DNA of 64,000 nucleotides, from NCBI GenBank assembly GCA_018398815.1, contig CM031595.1, positions 136,396,717-136,460,716 on the forward strand. The letters run 5' to 3'. How positions within the stretch are numbered: the stretch's first letter is position 1; each line of letters begins with the position of its first letter. The notes beneath the pieces are model-generated. The model worked only from the letters and a program-made list of their open reading frames with translations. It did no database searches and was not told where the DNA came from. Position numbers and translations under genes: made by a program. Of the stretch, positions 11,506 to 24,232 are shown in pieces. The stretch is from Conus ventricosus. Taxonomy: Eukaryota; Mollusca; Gastropoda; Neogastropoda; Conidae.

Positions 11506-12569
11506 TCCACTGAGCAAGAACTCTTCGAAGTTAAAAGTTGAGTACTATGAGTAAAATCGTGCGTTTTCACACAATATGAGAACATTCAGATTTTTTTTCA
11601 TAGATCTTATGTTTACAAAACAAAAGTACACGAGAAGTAAGCATTTCATTCTGTACCTAATATTACTTCCCCTGGCGAAAAAAAAAAATCAATTCCAGAA
11701 TCCATTCAACCAGAGCGGAAGTTTGCGCTGCCTAGTTGCATCTTTGTTGCACCTGGACATCAATCTAAAAAATGCAGGGTTTTCCGTGTTGTCATGAGAA
11801 GGCATAAGGCACGGTGCACAGGTCCACGGATCGTGGCGGATAACATCTTATAGAATGGATTTAAACTTCACATGTTGATCTCACCACCGTTCCCACTCGA
11901 TCCTCCTTTCTCCCCCCCCCCCCCCTCCCCCAGCCTCCTTCTCCTCCATTTCCTCGACGCTTACAAATACAAATGCACAGTCCCTCTTTATTTTCGTCCC
12001 CAACCCCCTCACCCCCCCACCCCCCTCCTCCTGAAGAGATCCATATCATTCCCTGTTTTTAGCCCACCCACCCACCTCCCCTTCCCACCACCAAATGCCC
12101 CTCCCCCTTCTCCCCCCTCCCCCTCTGGTCCCCAATCCTCTCTCTCCCCGTTCCTCCTTCCCCACCCCCAACCCCACCCCTCAAAAAAAAAGGGGGGGGG
12201 GTTCTATTGCCGTTAAAGCTGTTTGAGGTCAGCTGTCTGGGCGTGATGGATCAGGCGTGTCGTGTGTCCATGTATCCAGTGTTGCTCATTGTCGGTGCCC
12301 GGCCCAACAGTCGGGTGGCCATGTCAGCCCTGCTCCAACAAATCAATTAAACACACAGCGCTCATCGCAGAGCCGCCTTTCGCGCGCCGCTCCCCGTCCT
12401 TGTGGATCAACACACGGCAGGAATCGAAACAGACAGCCCGGGTGTCCTCCCTCTCTCTAGTCCCTACCCTGTCCCACCCCGTTACCCACTTTTTGAGGTT
12501 AAAGAGAATAAAAGAAAGAAAGAAACTTGATTATTAAAATTCACTTAGGCGAGAATCTATAGTAGACTC

Positions 12570-12570
<1 letters not shown>

Positions 12571-12637
<67 letters not shown>

Positions 12638-12719
12638 GAGAGAGAGAGAGAGAGATTGTGTGTTTGTGTGTCTGTCTGTATGTCTGTACGTGGGTGTGCA
12701 TATGTACGCGTACGACGAG

Positions 12720-12775
<56 letters not shown>
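12571..12775 (+). repeat. (GT)n and (GA)n microsatellites
   Basis: (GT)n occupies 12571-12632, a short (GA)n follows to 12656, and a second (GA)n occupies 12723-12774 after TGTCTG-type sequence. Confidence 0.95.
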
Positions 12776-12778
<3 letters not shown>

Positions 12779-15707
12779 GTATATCTGTGTGTCTGTTTAT
12801 CTGTATAACTGTTCGTGCGTGTTCATATATGCACGCGTACGACTAGCACAAAAAAGAAGAAAAGACAGAAACGCGCAGACCACGTAGCGCGAACCCGAGA
12901 CGACGAAAGGCGATTATCAGAATTTTTTTTAGCAGCAGTTTGCAAACCGATGATTACTTTAATTTGTTTATTGGGATGCTTTCCTTCCCTCTTTTCCTGC
13001 CGTTTAATATCGGCGCCAGTCCCAAGTTACCCGACCTGCATTTCAATTCCAGTCGGAACGCTCATAAGTGTTGCATGACACACATTTCGTCACCGCCACG
13101 GTCATTAATATTCATGAGGTAAGCATACAGGTGCATCGGGGTAGGAGGAGCAGACAGGTGTGCCGTTCCTTTCGCTGACAGTGTTAGTTGGGGCAGAGCA
13201 TACTACATTACCGAGATACGACACTTGGGGGTTTTCCGTAAGACCGCGGACTAGGTTACGGCCCTTAGTCAGCACGTGTAAACTCAGCTTCCAACATAGC
13301 GACGCGCAAGAAGCAAGGAGCGAAGCCTGCAGCGCTATCGTTGTCAAACGCTCGCAACAAAATCGATTGTGAAGGGCTGGCATTTTTTCGTTTTCCAAAG
13401 GATGAAGAAAGGCATGTACAAACTTATGCATTTATTAATTATTGGCAGAGTAAACCACGTAAGCAATACCGTATACGGTGTGGGACTATGCATCTGGTGC
13501 AACTTGAGTCTAGTCTAGATCAAGTTTATAGTATGACTATGAAGCCACATGGCAGATTTTTAACAAGTTTTTATATATATATGTAAGGAAAGAGCAATGC
13601 GCATACCTTGTTTCTTCTAGAAATCATTAAGCCTACTGGCTTTTACAGTCCCGTGCTAACGAATCAGGCTAGTCGGTAAAACCAGATCACCATCGTGCCC
13701 TCACATTGCCAGTGATGTTTGTGATATGACAGTGCCGACCACGTGTTTCCATCACCAATCTCCTCTGTACTCTACTCTGTCTCTCTCCTTCTTGTCTCTC
13801 TCTCTCCCCTCTCTCTCTGCGTGCAGTTGATGTGGTGATAACACACCTTGAGTTAATCTGACAACAATGGTTCAGTCCATGTTTAGTGCCTCTGTCCCTT
13901 GTGTCGTTGTTGTAGGGTTAGAGAGAGAGAAGAAGAAAGAAGAAAGAGAGAAGAAGGAGAGGAGAAAACATACTAACCCCCTCACCCCGATCGTGTGTAA
14001 ACCTAATGTGTCATGACCGTTTCTGTCTAGCTATCTCGTCGCATGTCTTTTGAGGTTGAAGTGTGATTGAAAGTGTAGCTTCTTTTGTGTTTTAAGACAT
14101 TTTTTTGCAAATTTTTCAGACTGTTTGGAAAATGCACAGTTTGTTTTAATCCATCTTGTATGATGGCAGAGACTTTTTTTATGTTTAGGGATGACGGACT
14201 GCATTACCCCCTCAGTCGCCACTCCACCCCTATATAATGCATTGTTGGACGTTGTTATAAACTGACCAACACAAAAGTTTCGTTGAGACAAATAAATGCT
14301 TTTTTTTAAATTTAGAACAAGCACAAACTCATCCACTCACAACCACCCCACCATCACCACTTACAGCAGCAACCACACAACACACACAACACACCACACA
14401 CACACATCACACCACCACACATACTACAAAAATACATGCGATGCATGCACAATTTGTTAGTGCGAAATGCACCTACATCACACCTACAAAACACAGGGGT
14501 GAAAAAAGTTGTGAGCATTTTGAATCGTCGTCACGACTGCATTACATTCAGGTAAAGTTATGAACATGGTGCCCACGCTCGTTTTTTCACTCACGGCAAC
14601 TTTCCCAATGAGCTAAGCACGGCGCAGCCGGCGACTAAGGGAGAGCTGAACGGACATGTAGCCGTTATCGCAGTTCGATCTCGGTAATTGTAGTTGAACT
14701 TGTTGGATACAAAATGTGATACAGAAATGTAGCAGTCAGCAGTTGTGAAAAATGTAACAATATTCGGTCGAAATTTTCAATTAAAATCAACATTGTTATA
14801 TTTTTTCTTGCGTAATCCACAGAAAACTTTAACGGTTGTTACATTTCTTTGTCCATTAAGCTACAAAAAAAATGGAACACTAGTCACATTTTTTCATGGA
14901 GAAAATGTAACAGCTTGCTGCAGTTTCCGTGGCATTCTGCTGGCGTTACAGTGGCTGAAGATATCGAATATACATTAAAACGTTTATGTAGCAGTGGATG
15001 AGAAAGACTCATACATTTCCTTCCACACTAGGTACATCAATAACATCATCACAGGTACTTGCCCTTCATTAAAGTTACCAATTGTGTGTATCTCTCTGAG
15101 GTTTCTTAAGAAGGAACGATGGTACTCAAAACTATTTAGAGCGAGAGGAGAAGATGGCATAAAGGGAAAGGGAAAGAAAGCGCGAAGGGAGACATCACCA
15201 AATAAAGAATTGAAAAAGGCCTTTTTCCCCCAACGATTCAGTGTAGTCGATGATGTCGGCTGCAATGACGGAAGTTGGAAATTTATCGCGGTTATGAGCT
15301 TGTGTTGAAATCGCGGAGATGATATCTCTGACCTCAGACGAACGAGCAGATGTTCCGACCGACGTCCTACCCTTCCCTAAGCATCCGCCTCCCACCACTC
15401 CAGCCTGAGCCGCATCCCAATCGACCAGCGCCATCTTATGTGCGTGCAAAGAACGAGCAGCAACTGTGACAGCGTAGCCGACGCTGTTTTCCTTGCCGGC
15501 CTAATGTTCGCGTGCAACAGCCGTGGTGGCACGAGGTCCCTTTCCCCGCCCGGGGCGACAGCCCGGGCTGCTGGAACCGTTCTGCTCGCTCCTCCCGGCC
15601 AGGGCCCGTCAGCCGCTGAATGATGGCCGGAGCTCGCTCCGATCCGGAGGGTGACGTCTGTTGCCGGAACTGCTCACACAGGGCTCTTCCAGCAACTCTC
15701 CCCCGCG

Positions 15708-15744
<37 letters not shown>
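15708..15744 (+). repeat. Poly-C tract (37 C)
   Basis: The longest homopolymer in the window, within a GC-rich region (15,450-15,800). Confidence 0.9.
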
Positions 15745-15746
<2 letters not shown>

Positions 15747-15899
15747 GCCACGGCGGGAGGCTGGACAGGAACGACGTGCGGAGTTGAAAACCCCGGGTGA
15801 AGCCGGTGGGGAGAATGGTTGACGATTTGTCGGGATAAAGACTCAGCATGGTGGCGGGGGTCTGGTCGCAGAGACGGACTTGGGGAGGGGGGGGGGGGG

Positions 15900-16150
15900 A
15901 TAATGCACATTAGTCTTTGTCAACTCGGCGCTAATCTCCTCGCCCGTCTCCCCTTGCCATGGACGCCCGGTTTGATCTCAGCAGGGGACGTCATCAGCTG
16001 TGACAAGGGGAACAATCCAGCCGGGTCCTGCCAGTGATGGCGTTTTGAAACTGATCCGTTTGTCAATTAAGGCGGCTGTTTTACCGCCTGTGGCGAGTCG
16101 GGGCGAATTTATTGCCGGGTGTTGTCTCGAGAAAGACTCACAGGAAGGCA
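15900..16150. promoter_or_regulatory. Candidate intronic regulatory island
   Basis: A unique stretch with a tcaattaaggcgg core (about 16060-16073), gacgtcatcagctg and gcgaatttattgccggg. It is bordered by G-rich and GGTAGAG repeats. Function is inferred only from low repeat content and homeodomain-like sites. Confidence 0.25.
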
Positions 16151-16365
16151 AGGCATTGAAGGGGGATGGTAGAGATGGTAGGGGGTAGGGGCTGGTGCTG
16201 GGTGCTGTACGGTACAGTGGTGGACACGGGAAGGCAGGGGTCAAACCGGAGAAGCCTCGAGACCACTGACCACTGAATCTGCTGCTGACCATCAGGCCAA
16301 AAGAAGCAAACGTCATGTGGGTTGGGTGGACCTGGAATTAGCTCGGTTCAGAGGATCCGGGAAAG

Positions 16366-16398
<33 letters not shown>

Positions 16399-17204
16399 TG
16401 TGGCCGCAATCCTTGGAGCATCAAATAGGGCAGGGAATGAAGCACGCCTGCTGCGCAAGCCTTGGTACTCAGCTGTGCTTAATGATGCATGGCTGTTCAG
16501 CTGTGTTTGATGTGTGGATGAAGAAGAAAGAATCATACTCTGTCTTGTGACTGAACTGAGCCGGAGCTGGCTTTTCTTTCTTTCTCTCATCGCTTCTCCG
16601 CTACAACTTTGATGTTCACTGTCGCCGAGATTTTTTGGCTTTTGCGACCGTTCTTTTAAACCCGCCACGAGTAGTCACACATTCTGTCTTAGGAGATGAT
16701 GTCAGAACACGACACGGGTGTGCATGCGCTTTATGTTTTTAGCCGTCTGTCCCACCGGCACATGATAACCTACTTTTGACTGAAAGGTGGAATGGGGGTT
16801 AACCTGCCAGATTTTGAATGCTTGTGTTCACGCACTGGACCTCATTTTGAAGTGTTTTACTGAAGGACTGGGAGGGGACTGGAGACTACACGGATTGTCC
16901 ACTCTGTAGGTAAAATCACGGACAGTCGCAGACTTTTGAACAAGAGGCTGACGCCATACCCACTCACCCAACCAGGCCTCTGAGCTGGACTGTAGTCTGC
17001 AATGAAGTCAGGATAAAGTAGGGGAGAGAGGGGTTGGGGTTGGATGAGGCCTCGGTACGGGGGTAGTTAGCAATGTATTTTGACCAGACATACAAAATAC
17101 GCGCATACAGAAGCAAAAAGGAAAAAAAAAAGAAAGAAAGGTGGCGACACGCAATGGCTAGCGTCTCTTCCTGGAGAGAGCATCCGGTGATCCCTACATT
17201 TCAT

Positions 17205-17615
17205 GCCTTTTATAGCCCAGCCGATCGCAAGGGAGAGTATATCAGGGCTGTTATTATGCCACACTGATTCGATAAAAGTTGTGCTCGTCAAAAAAAGTTC
17301 ATTAAAATTATGTTAAAAACGGTTTCAAACAGGATGCATTTTCCACAAATCCATTAGATCAAATTGAAAAATATTTGCCTTTAATAAAAACTGAAAAATC
17401 ACATGTGATGGAAGATACCTGAGCAAGGTCTGTATGGGGTCTGCTGTGAAATGCTTTTATCACATACCATCATGCATATCACAACACTCCGCAGAGCATG
17501 TTCTTTGATTCATGGCTCATTACATGATATGCCCATGGAGCCTCTTCGCTGTAGAAATCATGAGTTTATGTAAAAGGAGTGGCCTGTGTGCAATCGGCAC
17601 AAAGAGTAACACAAT
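17205..17615 (-). mobile_element. I/Nimb-like LINE, 3'-end fragment
   Basis: The - strand matches the 3' tail of the LINE at 54.83-59.76 kb. Shared blocks include ggctgggctata (17210-17222 here, about 54830-54845 there), the preceding cagccctgat, a segment matching the C-terminal codons of the RNase H ORF, and gtgtgcaatcggcac (17586-17600, versus gtgtgcaaccggcac near 55226). It is strongly decayed with no open frame. It ends near 17205 at the same tail, so it is a 5'-truncated insertion. Confidence 0.75.
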
Positions 17616-18379
17616 AAAGTAATACACAGATGAAAGTAATACGATGCAGTACAACATCGTATAAAACAAGACTCGTTTCTTCAGTTTCTTTCTTTTCTTT
17701 CTGCGTACGCAGGCTGATACTCCTGCGGACACTCCCTGTATAGCCAGGCAGTGGAGTTTTGTGTGTATGACCCTTTTTTATCCCGCCATTAAGGCAGCCA
17801 TACTCCATCTTCGGGGAACGTTTCTTCAGTGATGCTAATTCAAAAAGATAGTGATTAAACCCAAGCAGGATTGACTGGGAAGCGAGTAAACTCCGTTTTC
17901 AGATGAATGAATCTTCTATTTAACGTATTTCCACAATGATTGGTGATACTACACCGTTTTCAGATCATGAGTCCCGTCGCTGTGAGGCGATTGAACTGTG
18001 ATCAACAAAGATAACCTTTACGGACCCTAAAAACGGTAGAAACTCTTAATAGTACTTGTTTCCCCTTCGATTTGCACGTCTGTGCATGTCGTACTTACGG
18101 GTGACTGCTTTGTAGTGGCCGTGGCGTATTGCAGCCGGCGTGTACAATATTTCATGGGAACAAAAACAAATATCTGCCTTCCCCAGGTACCAAATAAAAG
18201 ATGACTGGCGTATCATGTTTGCGCATATCCGCATTAGAATGCCAAGAACAAGTTTCTCTTATACATGGTATTCCTCTCTGTTTTGACTTTCTTTCTTTTG
18301 TTTTTCGCTGTTCTTCGTCTCTTGGTTGACAGTTTTCCTGTCCATCCATCAGCGCGTTGTCAATCAAATTCGGACCCAT

Positions 18380-18605
18380 TGGTTACCTCCGCCACAGAGG
18401 TTATGTTTTCACACGTGTTAAACGGTTTGTCAGCAAGCTTACACAGAACCCGTTGTACCGGTTTAAACGAAATTGGGTGGAATGTGGCCAGAGGACGATG
18501 CCATCATAATTTTTGTGTAGATTGGTGGCGCGAATCCGGATCGAGAGGCGGATCTTGGTTCTATTTGACTTTAACGTAGATCTGCGCTCTGCCGAGGGTT
18601 CTTGT
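18380..18605 (+). repeat. Dispersed repeat, copy 2
   Basis: The order is gttacctccgccacagaggt, a ttatgttttcac block, gcaagcttacacagaac, a gatgaaattgg-like segment, gcgaatccggatcgagaggc and finally gatctgcgctctgccgaggg. This is the most complete + copy of the family. Confidence 0.65.
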
Positions 18606-18747
18606 TTTTATCTCTACCAGTCCTTGTATTCACTTAAATCGCGGTTTGGTTGCCAGGGGGCTGGTGTTTAAACGACGTACAAGATCGTAAATGCAAAGAG
18701 AGAGAGGTGGCACAGTAGTAGGAGTAGAGGAGGCACGCATACTTATA

Positions 18748-18751
<4 letters not shown>

Positions 18752-18795
<44 letters not shown>
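18752..18795 (+). repeat. (GA)n microsatellite
   Basis: About 22 GA units. Open frames over it are artefacts. Confidence 0.95.
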
Positions 18796-18797
<2 letters not shown>

Positions 18798-19034
18798 TCC
18801 ATTCATAAGTAAGTCCATTATATTGTTTAAGATGAACATCGGAACCTGAGATTGCATCATGTTGCGGGTCTTGTTGAGCCCGGTCTGATCATTGGACAAG
18901 GATGGGCCTTCTTGTTCCGTTTATCTTCAAACTAGCTTTCTTTCAACAACAACAACAAAATCAAGATTTGCAACCGTGTAACATAAACGATCTATTAAAC
19001 GCAGATTAATGACAGATCAGGGCATTCGGAAGAC

Positions 19035-19375
19035 CATTGACCTCCGCCAAGGTCGAGTAGATCCTGGATCCACGCTTTGGCCCGGATCGGCACCAAATTA
19101 TAATGGGTTCGTCATTGAGCCATATTCTATGCTTCCGCTAAGTTCTGCTAAAACTGGAACTGTAGTTTTTTTGGGCGTAATTTTGCTTTAACGGATCCTG
19201 GATCCGCTCTACGGATCTGCACCACTTGATGGCTTCATTCTCTGGCAAAATTCCCTATCACCACCAGGTTCCGTTAAAATCATTTCAGCAAGTTTTCTGT
19301 AATTTTGATGACGGATGAACAGACGGACAAACCAGCAATCGCGGGTGAAAACGCTAATCTGCTAGGCGGAGGTTG
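19035..19375 (-). repeat. Dispersed repeat, copy 3 (inverted, with internal extra copy)
   Basis: Read on the - strand it begins acctccgcctagcag, has gtttgtccgtctgttc and ggatccaggatccg, and closes with ccttggcggaggt. Two ggatcc(a/t)ggatcc blocks (about 19065 and 19193) suggest a partial internal duplication. Confidence 0.6.
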
Positions 19376-19976
19376 AGAGACACCCGTCTTTAAAATACTG
19401 ATTTCCAACCATGGGAAGTGCCCAACTCATGAAAAGAGAAGACAGCGGAGTACCCTGACCGTCTCTTGTGTCTCAAGAGCAGTGAACTCCGTGTAAGATG
19501 TTTGTTGTCTGCACAAAAATGCAAAACATTATATTGTTTTCCCCTGAAGCTAAAAGGAGTAAAAAATAATATTTAAAAAACGGTTTGGTAAAGAACCACC
19601 CAGACGGAGAGGGAATAAATAAACGAAGAAGATGCAATCTGAAGTCACGAGACATGCGTAGATCTACTGAGCGTTTTTCAGCCATAATGTATTGATGTGC
19701 ATAGGCAGTATCTCTCTTTGGTCATTCATCGGAGTGGTTGTTTAACAATTTCCTACTGAGCTTTTTCAGCCATAATCAGTTGATATGTATAGGCGGTATC
19801 TCTCTCTGGTCATTCGTCGGGAGTGGTGGTTCAACAATTTCCAACAAAGTTGTGAATCGAGCGAGATCTTTACAAACATCGCTCATTTACTGCACGCAGT
19901 GTTCTGTTGTTATGAAAATATCGCTGTGCTGTGTCTCTCAAATCCGAACTGTAGGCCTTTTTGGCATTAATAAATG

Positions 19977-20003
19977 CCCCCCCCCCCCCCCCCCCCCCCC
20001 CCC
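19977..20003 (+). repeat. Poly-C tract (27 C)
   Basis: A pure C run between aataaatg and aattagg. A nearby pair of similar segments (about 19675-19745 and 19760-19830, sharing gccataat, gatatgtataggc and ggtatctctct) is a diverged direct duplication. Confidence 0.85.
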
Positions 20004-20214
20004 AATTAGGTCTTGCTCGGTGATATTGTAATAATGATTGTAACGATGGACGCAGAGAGCATTTCTTTGATTACCGGACATTTGTCGTCCACACTTGTGC
20101 CAAAGGATTTTTTTTTCTTTTCAGGACTTGTGCCTGCATTATCCCGTTCTATTCATTGATATGAAAATCTTTCATCGCGCACAGTCATGAAAATCTTCCC
20201 TCAAAGAGCGTCTA

Positions 20215-20960
20215 ATCTTCTTCCCCATGAAAGGCAGACTTCTCGTCATCGCTGCTCACTTCCCCTTCCCCTCCATCCAAGCCCGCTAGGCGGCGCTCTG
20301 GCAATATTGGATTTCTGACCTTGGCGAGAGGGGAAGTCTCTCTCTGTCTCCTCACGCTTGTGCTGGCCGACTATGCCGACGTCGCCAGTCTCCCTCCCGG
20401 GGAGAGATTTCTCTGGGCCAGTCTCACGACAGCAGAGCCTTTTAATCCTGGCTCTGGCAGCAAAAGGGACGATGCCAATATCGTCTCGGAGCAAAGCGGA
20501 GCGATTCATTGAAGTCACTTCCGGCAAAGCGGTGTACATTACGCGAGGCGGTGGAAGCCCCGGATGCGCGGAGCGACACCGTATTAGCCGTGCCCAAAGT
20601 TTGGGAGGGGAGGCGATGGCGAGTAAGGAAATGAAGTGTAATTAGAAGCTGGACTGATGGAGAGAGAGCCGTCGTGCAGATGTCTTCCCACTCCCGGTCT
20701 CCCAGCCGTCTTAGGCAGGAAGCTCGTGCGGGTATTTCAATGCGCGATTTATTGGCGCTGCTGTGCTGCCCTCCCTTCGCCGCAACATGGCCGCAACAAC
20801 TTGATTGGTAGTGATCTCACCATCACCCATGTGTCACTGTCGTGCAGCCCCCGTGGTGGAGAGGCTTTGCAGCCCATGTTTAATGCACTTACCGCTTCAA
20901 ACGGCTCCACTCCGAGTCGTCCACGCTGTCTCCGCTTTGATCTTGTGGTCCTAGTTTTTA
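20215..20960. promoter_or_regulatory. Candidate intronic regulatory island
   Basis: A GC-rich, repeat-poor block of about 700 bases, unlike its microsatellite surroundings. It contains gcgattcattgaagtcac (20500-20517) and several CpG-rich short motifs. No splice-bounded coding frame is convincing, although open frames exist on both strands. It could also be an unrecognised non-coding RNA or an enhancer. Confidence 0.3.
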
Positions 20961-21009
20961 CTATGCTGAATTAGACACACCAATCAGCAGCCATTGTACG
21001 GGACTGCTT

Positions 21010-21010
<1 letters not shown>

Positions 21011-21053
<43 letters not shown>

Positions 21054-22119
21054 GCAGTTCAGAAAACTGAATTCGAGTTATAAAGAGTAGACCCACAACA
21101 GTAGCTCATATTTTCAGTGAGCATTAAAAAGTAATTTCTCCACTCGACAGAAAAAAGAAGAGAGAAAAGTGGAAAAAAAGGGGGGAAAAGAAAAAGAAAA
21201 CCCACTTTGCCAGATTCCCGCCGTTCATGTATCCTAATGTTTGGGGGGGACCACAGAACTACCCCTTGGGGACTTGGAGAGAAGAAAGGGCCGGTGAAGC
21301 TTTTTCTTTCCAGCATGACAAAGGAGACTGGCGTGCTGGCCGGGACATGGCGCCAGTGGTGGTCTGAGGGCTGTCTCTCTTTGTGGCCTGGTGTCAATAC
21401 TTCTTCATAACTACTTTGCTGGCAACCGCGTGGTTGTGGCTGCTTAATAAAGCGTAGGAGCTCGGGGTATAAGATCACACTTTAGTCGGACGCTTTCTTT
21501 TAAAAGAGGAATTACTACATCTTTTCTTTTCTGTCTTTTTTTTTTTCTCCTGTCGACGGCGCCTGTGCGCGCGCCCGAAGTGCACACGTATGTTATAGAG
21601 TAGGGGCGGGGGTAAGATGGGGTGGGGGGTACTGTGATGACATGTAGTATTTGTACGTAGACCATTATGTATGTGTGTATGTGGTGTGTGTGCGCGCGCG
21701 TGCGTTCGTACCTACGTGCGTGCGTGCGTGCGTGCGTGTGTGTGTGGTTAAAAGATCGTATTCCGAAAAATATTAGACCATTTAGAGAAATGGAGTTTGA
21801 CATTGTTCTCCTTCTTCAGTAGCTGAATCTGCCATATATGACAAGTCTATAATATTAAAAAAAAATTTAAGTGTCCAACCTTTCTTGTTTTCTTTGTTGT
21901 TATTGTCGTTGCTTTCAAGTCACAATGCTTGCTGACGAAATTAAGGAAATGAACTACCTAATTCCTTTGCCTCTCTCTCTCTCTCTCTCTCTCTCTCGCA
22001 CACACACACACATTGATTCATTCAAATCACAAAAAGATAGTGTCACTGTGGGTGAACTTAGAAAGGAAGAGGAAAAGAATCGTCCCGCAGATCGTCTCAG
22101 GCGCTCCTTACTCTTTTTT

Positions 22120-22169
<50 letters not shown>

Positions 22170-22230
22170 CTCACCCTCCCCTCCTCCGCCCCCCCCTCTT
22201 TCCCCCCCCCCCCCCCCGCCCCTCTCTCTT
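21011..22230 (+). repeat. (CT)n, TGCG and C-rich microsatellite cluster
   Basis: (CT)n at 21011-21051, TGCG/TGTG at 21680-21748, (CT)n(CA)n at 21970-22012, (CT)n at 22123-22161 followed by C-rich sequence to 22230. The intervals hold no supported gene. Confidence 0.85.
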
Positions 22231-22806
22231 TTTTTTCCCGTCGGTTGGTGCATGCGCAATCTTGCCTCTTTCCAAATCGTTATTGCTCTCTGGGCGAAGG
22301 CGAAGTTTTCCCCACTTCATGCGGCGGCCAAAGCTCTGGTCTTTATTACTACAAGCCAACAACCGTCTTCCATTCCCTTCGATTCCCATTGAGTGGTGCA
22401 AAGGTGTGTGTGTGTTCCCGAATAAAACCCCATGTGAATGCTACCGTCGGAGTGGCGAGGTTCGGTACAGCGAGGGGAGAGGGAGAGGGGGATGGGGGGT
22501 GGCGAGGACAAGGAATAAATCAGCGTGGATGACGCCGCACGTGCACTGCTTGATTCCTGCGAACAGGAGTAAATACAAGATCCAATTTGTGTCCCTCGCC
22601 GGCATCCATATTGGATGACGCCATATTGCTGCTTAATGGCCTGGGAACGATCGAAGTGCGGTGGCATGGCCTTCATAGGAGATTATGATTAAAAGAAGAT
22701 ATGAGTGTGGAGAAGATCGGGGGGAGAGGTCGGCACAGGGACGGAGTGGGGGGGAGAGTGGGGATTGGGGGGGGGGAGAAATCAGAGGATGGAAAAAGAC
22801 GTGGTA

Positions 22807-22907
<101 letters not shown>

Positions 22908-23019
22908 CCCAGAATACGTATTTCGTTCTTCTTCTTCTTCTCCTCCACCTCCTGCTATGTGTTTTTTAATCAAATTAAATGATTTGTTTATAATGCTCAT
23001 GCCGTTTGTGTGGTTTCAG

Positions 23020-23063
23020 TACCCAATGGAGCACGAGAGGGCGAAGGCGAAAATAGATTGGAG
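23020..23063 (+). CDS. Pax2/5/8: Pax2/5/8 microexon (44 nt)
   Basis: It is flanked by a good acceptor (gtgtggtttcag) and a consensus donor (gaggtaagtt). Entered in phase 1 with the G from the previous exon it reads VPNGAREGEGENRLE and exits in phase 0. VPNG matches the start of the vertebrate exon that follows the octapeptide exon (VPNGHS). In vertebrates the same exon continues into the partial homeodomain, but here it stops after 15 codons. Skipping it would join phase 1 to phase 0 and give a stop about 23 codons into the next exon. CU-rich tracts lie on both sides. The assignment rests on splice sites, phase and the VPNG match. An RNA read would settle it. Confidence 0.75.
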
Positions 23064-23079
23064 GTAAGTTGTCTATTAC

Positions 23080-23084
<5 letters not shown>

Positions 23085-23138
<54 letters not shown>
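23085..23138 (+). repeat. (CT)n tract downstream of the Pax microexon
   Basis: About 27 CT units start 21 bases after the donor GT and are followed by a short CA run. Confidence 0.95.
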
Positions 23139-23959
23139 ATACACACACAATCGAGTTTGAATTTTTTTGTGATAAAGACGAGTGTGCCACTTATTTCTTT
23201 GTAGTCATCTTGATGGTCATATGTATGTAGGGTGAACTAAATGCAAGAAGGCAGAGGCAGAAGAAAAAAAACAAACTTGAGTTTGTAGGTTGGCTTGAAA
23301 ACAATATTTTGCGTGTACCACTATTGGAGTTAAAGCAATGTCCTTCTTCCCAGAACACCTAAAAGCGTTACCTCTCTTGAAATCCAACATTTGCCCCGTT
23401 ACCTTGATCAGTTCATCAGTGATCCTCATTGTAGATGCAGCTCATTCCTTATTTTGATCAGTCAGTGCGTTGTTTTGAAGGTACAGAATAGACCTAATAT
23501 TTCATCAGTCCTATGCTGTAGTCACTCTGTTAATTTAAAGACGACCTCAATGAAGCCAAAGGTCTACCCAGTTCCTGGATCAGTCTCAAAAACGCTGTAT
23601 TGAACACTGAATTCTGTCCGTAACCCTCTTTCCAGGATTATAAACGTTCTTGAAATTTGGACCGTAGTGATTATAAATGCCTCCGAGGGCCCGAAAATGC
23701 TTGAAAATGACAATTTTGATGGAATGATTTGTAGTTTAGTGAAAACCAAATCACAAAATTATGTAGTAAATATATAATATATCAAGTTCAAGATCTGATG
23801 AAAGTGTCCTCTTCTCAATTTTCTGCTACCAACTGAAGTCTGCTGTAGTACTTAAATAAAGCAACCGAAATATGATTATATTTTCTCTATTCAAGTCCTT
23901 GAATTTCAGTTGAAAGTCCTTGGAAATTGCGTTAAAAATCCTTCGATTGTTTATTCGGA

Positions 23960-24135
23960 AGTCTGTTATCCGAGTCCCGGACTGACGCTTGGTCAGTCTG
24001 TGCGACACTAGAACTACAGGGTTCGAATCCCGGCAGCGCCAGAAGAAAAAAAATTTGGCAGTAAGAGGGCATCTGGGAGTCGTGACCTGGATGCGGCCCG
24101 GCCCTCTTAGAGTGTAAGGAGTTCAGGGCCGAAAC
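23960..24135 (+). repeat. tRNA-derived SINE-like element
   Basis: ggttcgaatcc (24020-24030) is a perfect pol III B box within a T-arm-like context (cagggttcgaatcccggcag). A weaker A-box-like tggtcagtctg lies 30 bases upstream (23990-24000). It is not a functional tRNA, because no acceptor stem pairs. The downstream tail (gcatctgggagtcgtgacc, ggatgcggcccggccctc) would be the SINE body. It ends about 100 bases before the next exon. Confidence 0.5.
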
Positions 24136-24232
24136 ACTTGTCTGAATACGGTTTTTTTCTCAGAGGACCTTCTGCTGTCAAGCTCTCCGTAGAGTTTCTT
24201 CCTACTACAGCCGTGTCCATTTGTTCCCCCAG

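Larger units (their letters stand above)
23064..24232 (+). other. Intron of Pax2/5/8
   Basis: This intron has a (CT)n tract 21 bases after the donor, unique AT-rich sequence from 23160 to 23950, and a SINE-like segment just before the next exon. I looked here for the partial homeodomain exon (FERQHY-type sequence) in all frames and saw none. Confidence 0.7.

Noticed and set aside
15436..15910. Overlapping Gly/Pro/Arg-rich frames around the 37-C run
   Set aside because: Composition follows the poly-C run and GC-rich flanks; no start or splice evidence.
20246..20974. Short protein-coding gene in the GC-rich block
   Set aside because: Several equally long frames on both strands, no recognisable domain and no conserved motif; kept only as a candidate regulatory island.
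24020..24042. Functional tRNA gene at the perfect B box
   Set aside because: No acceptor stem or anticodon arm can be paired at the expected distances; a SINE remnant fits better.
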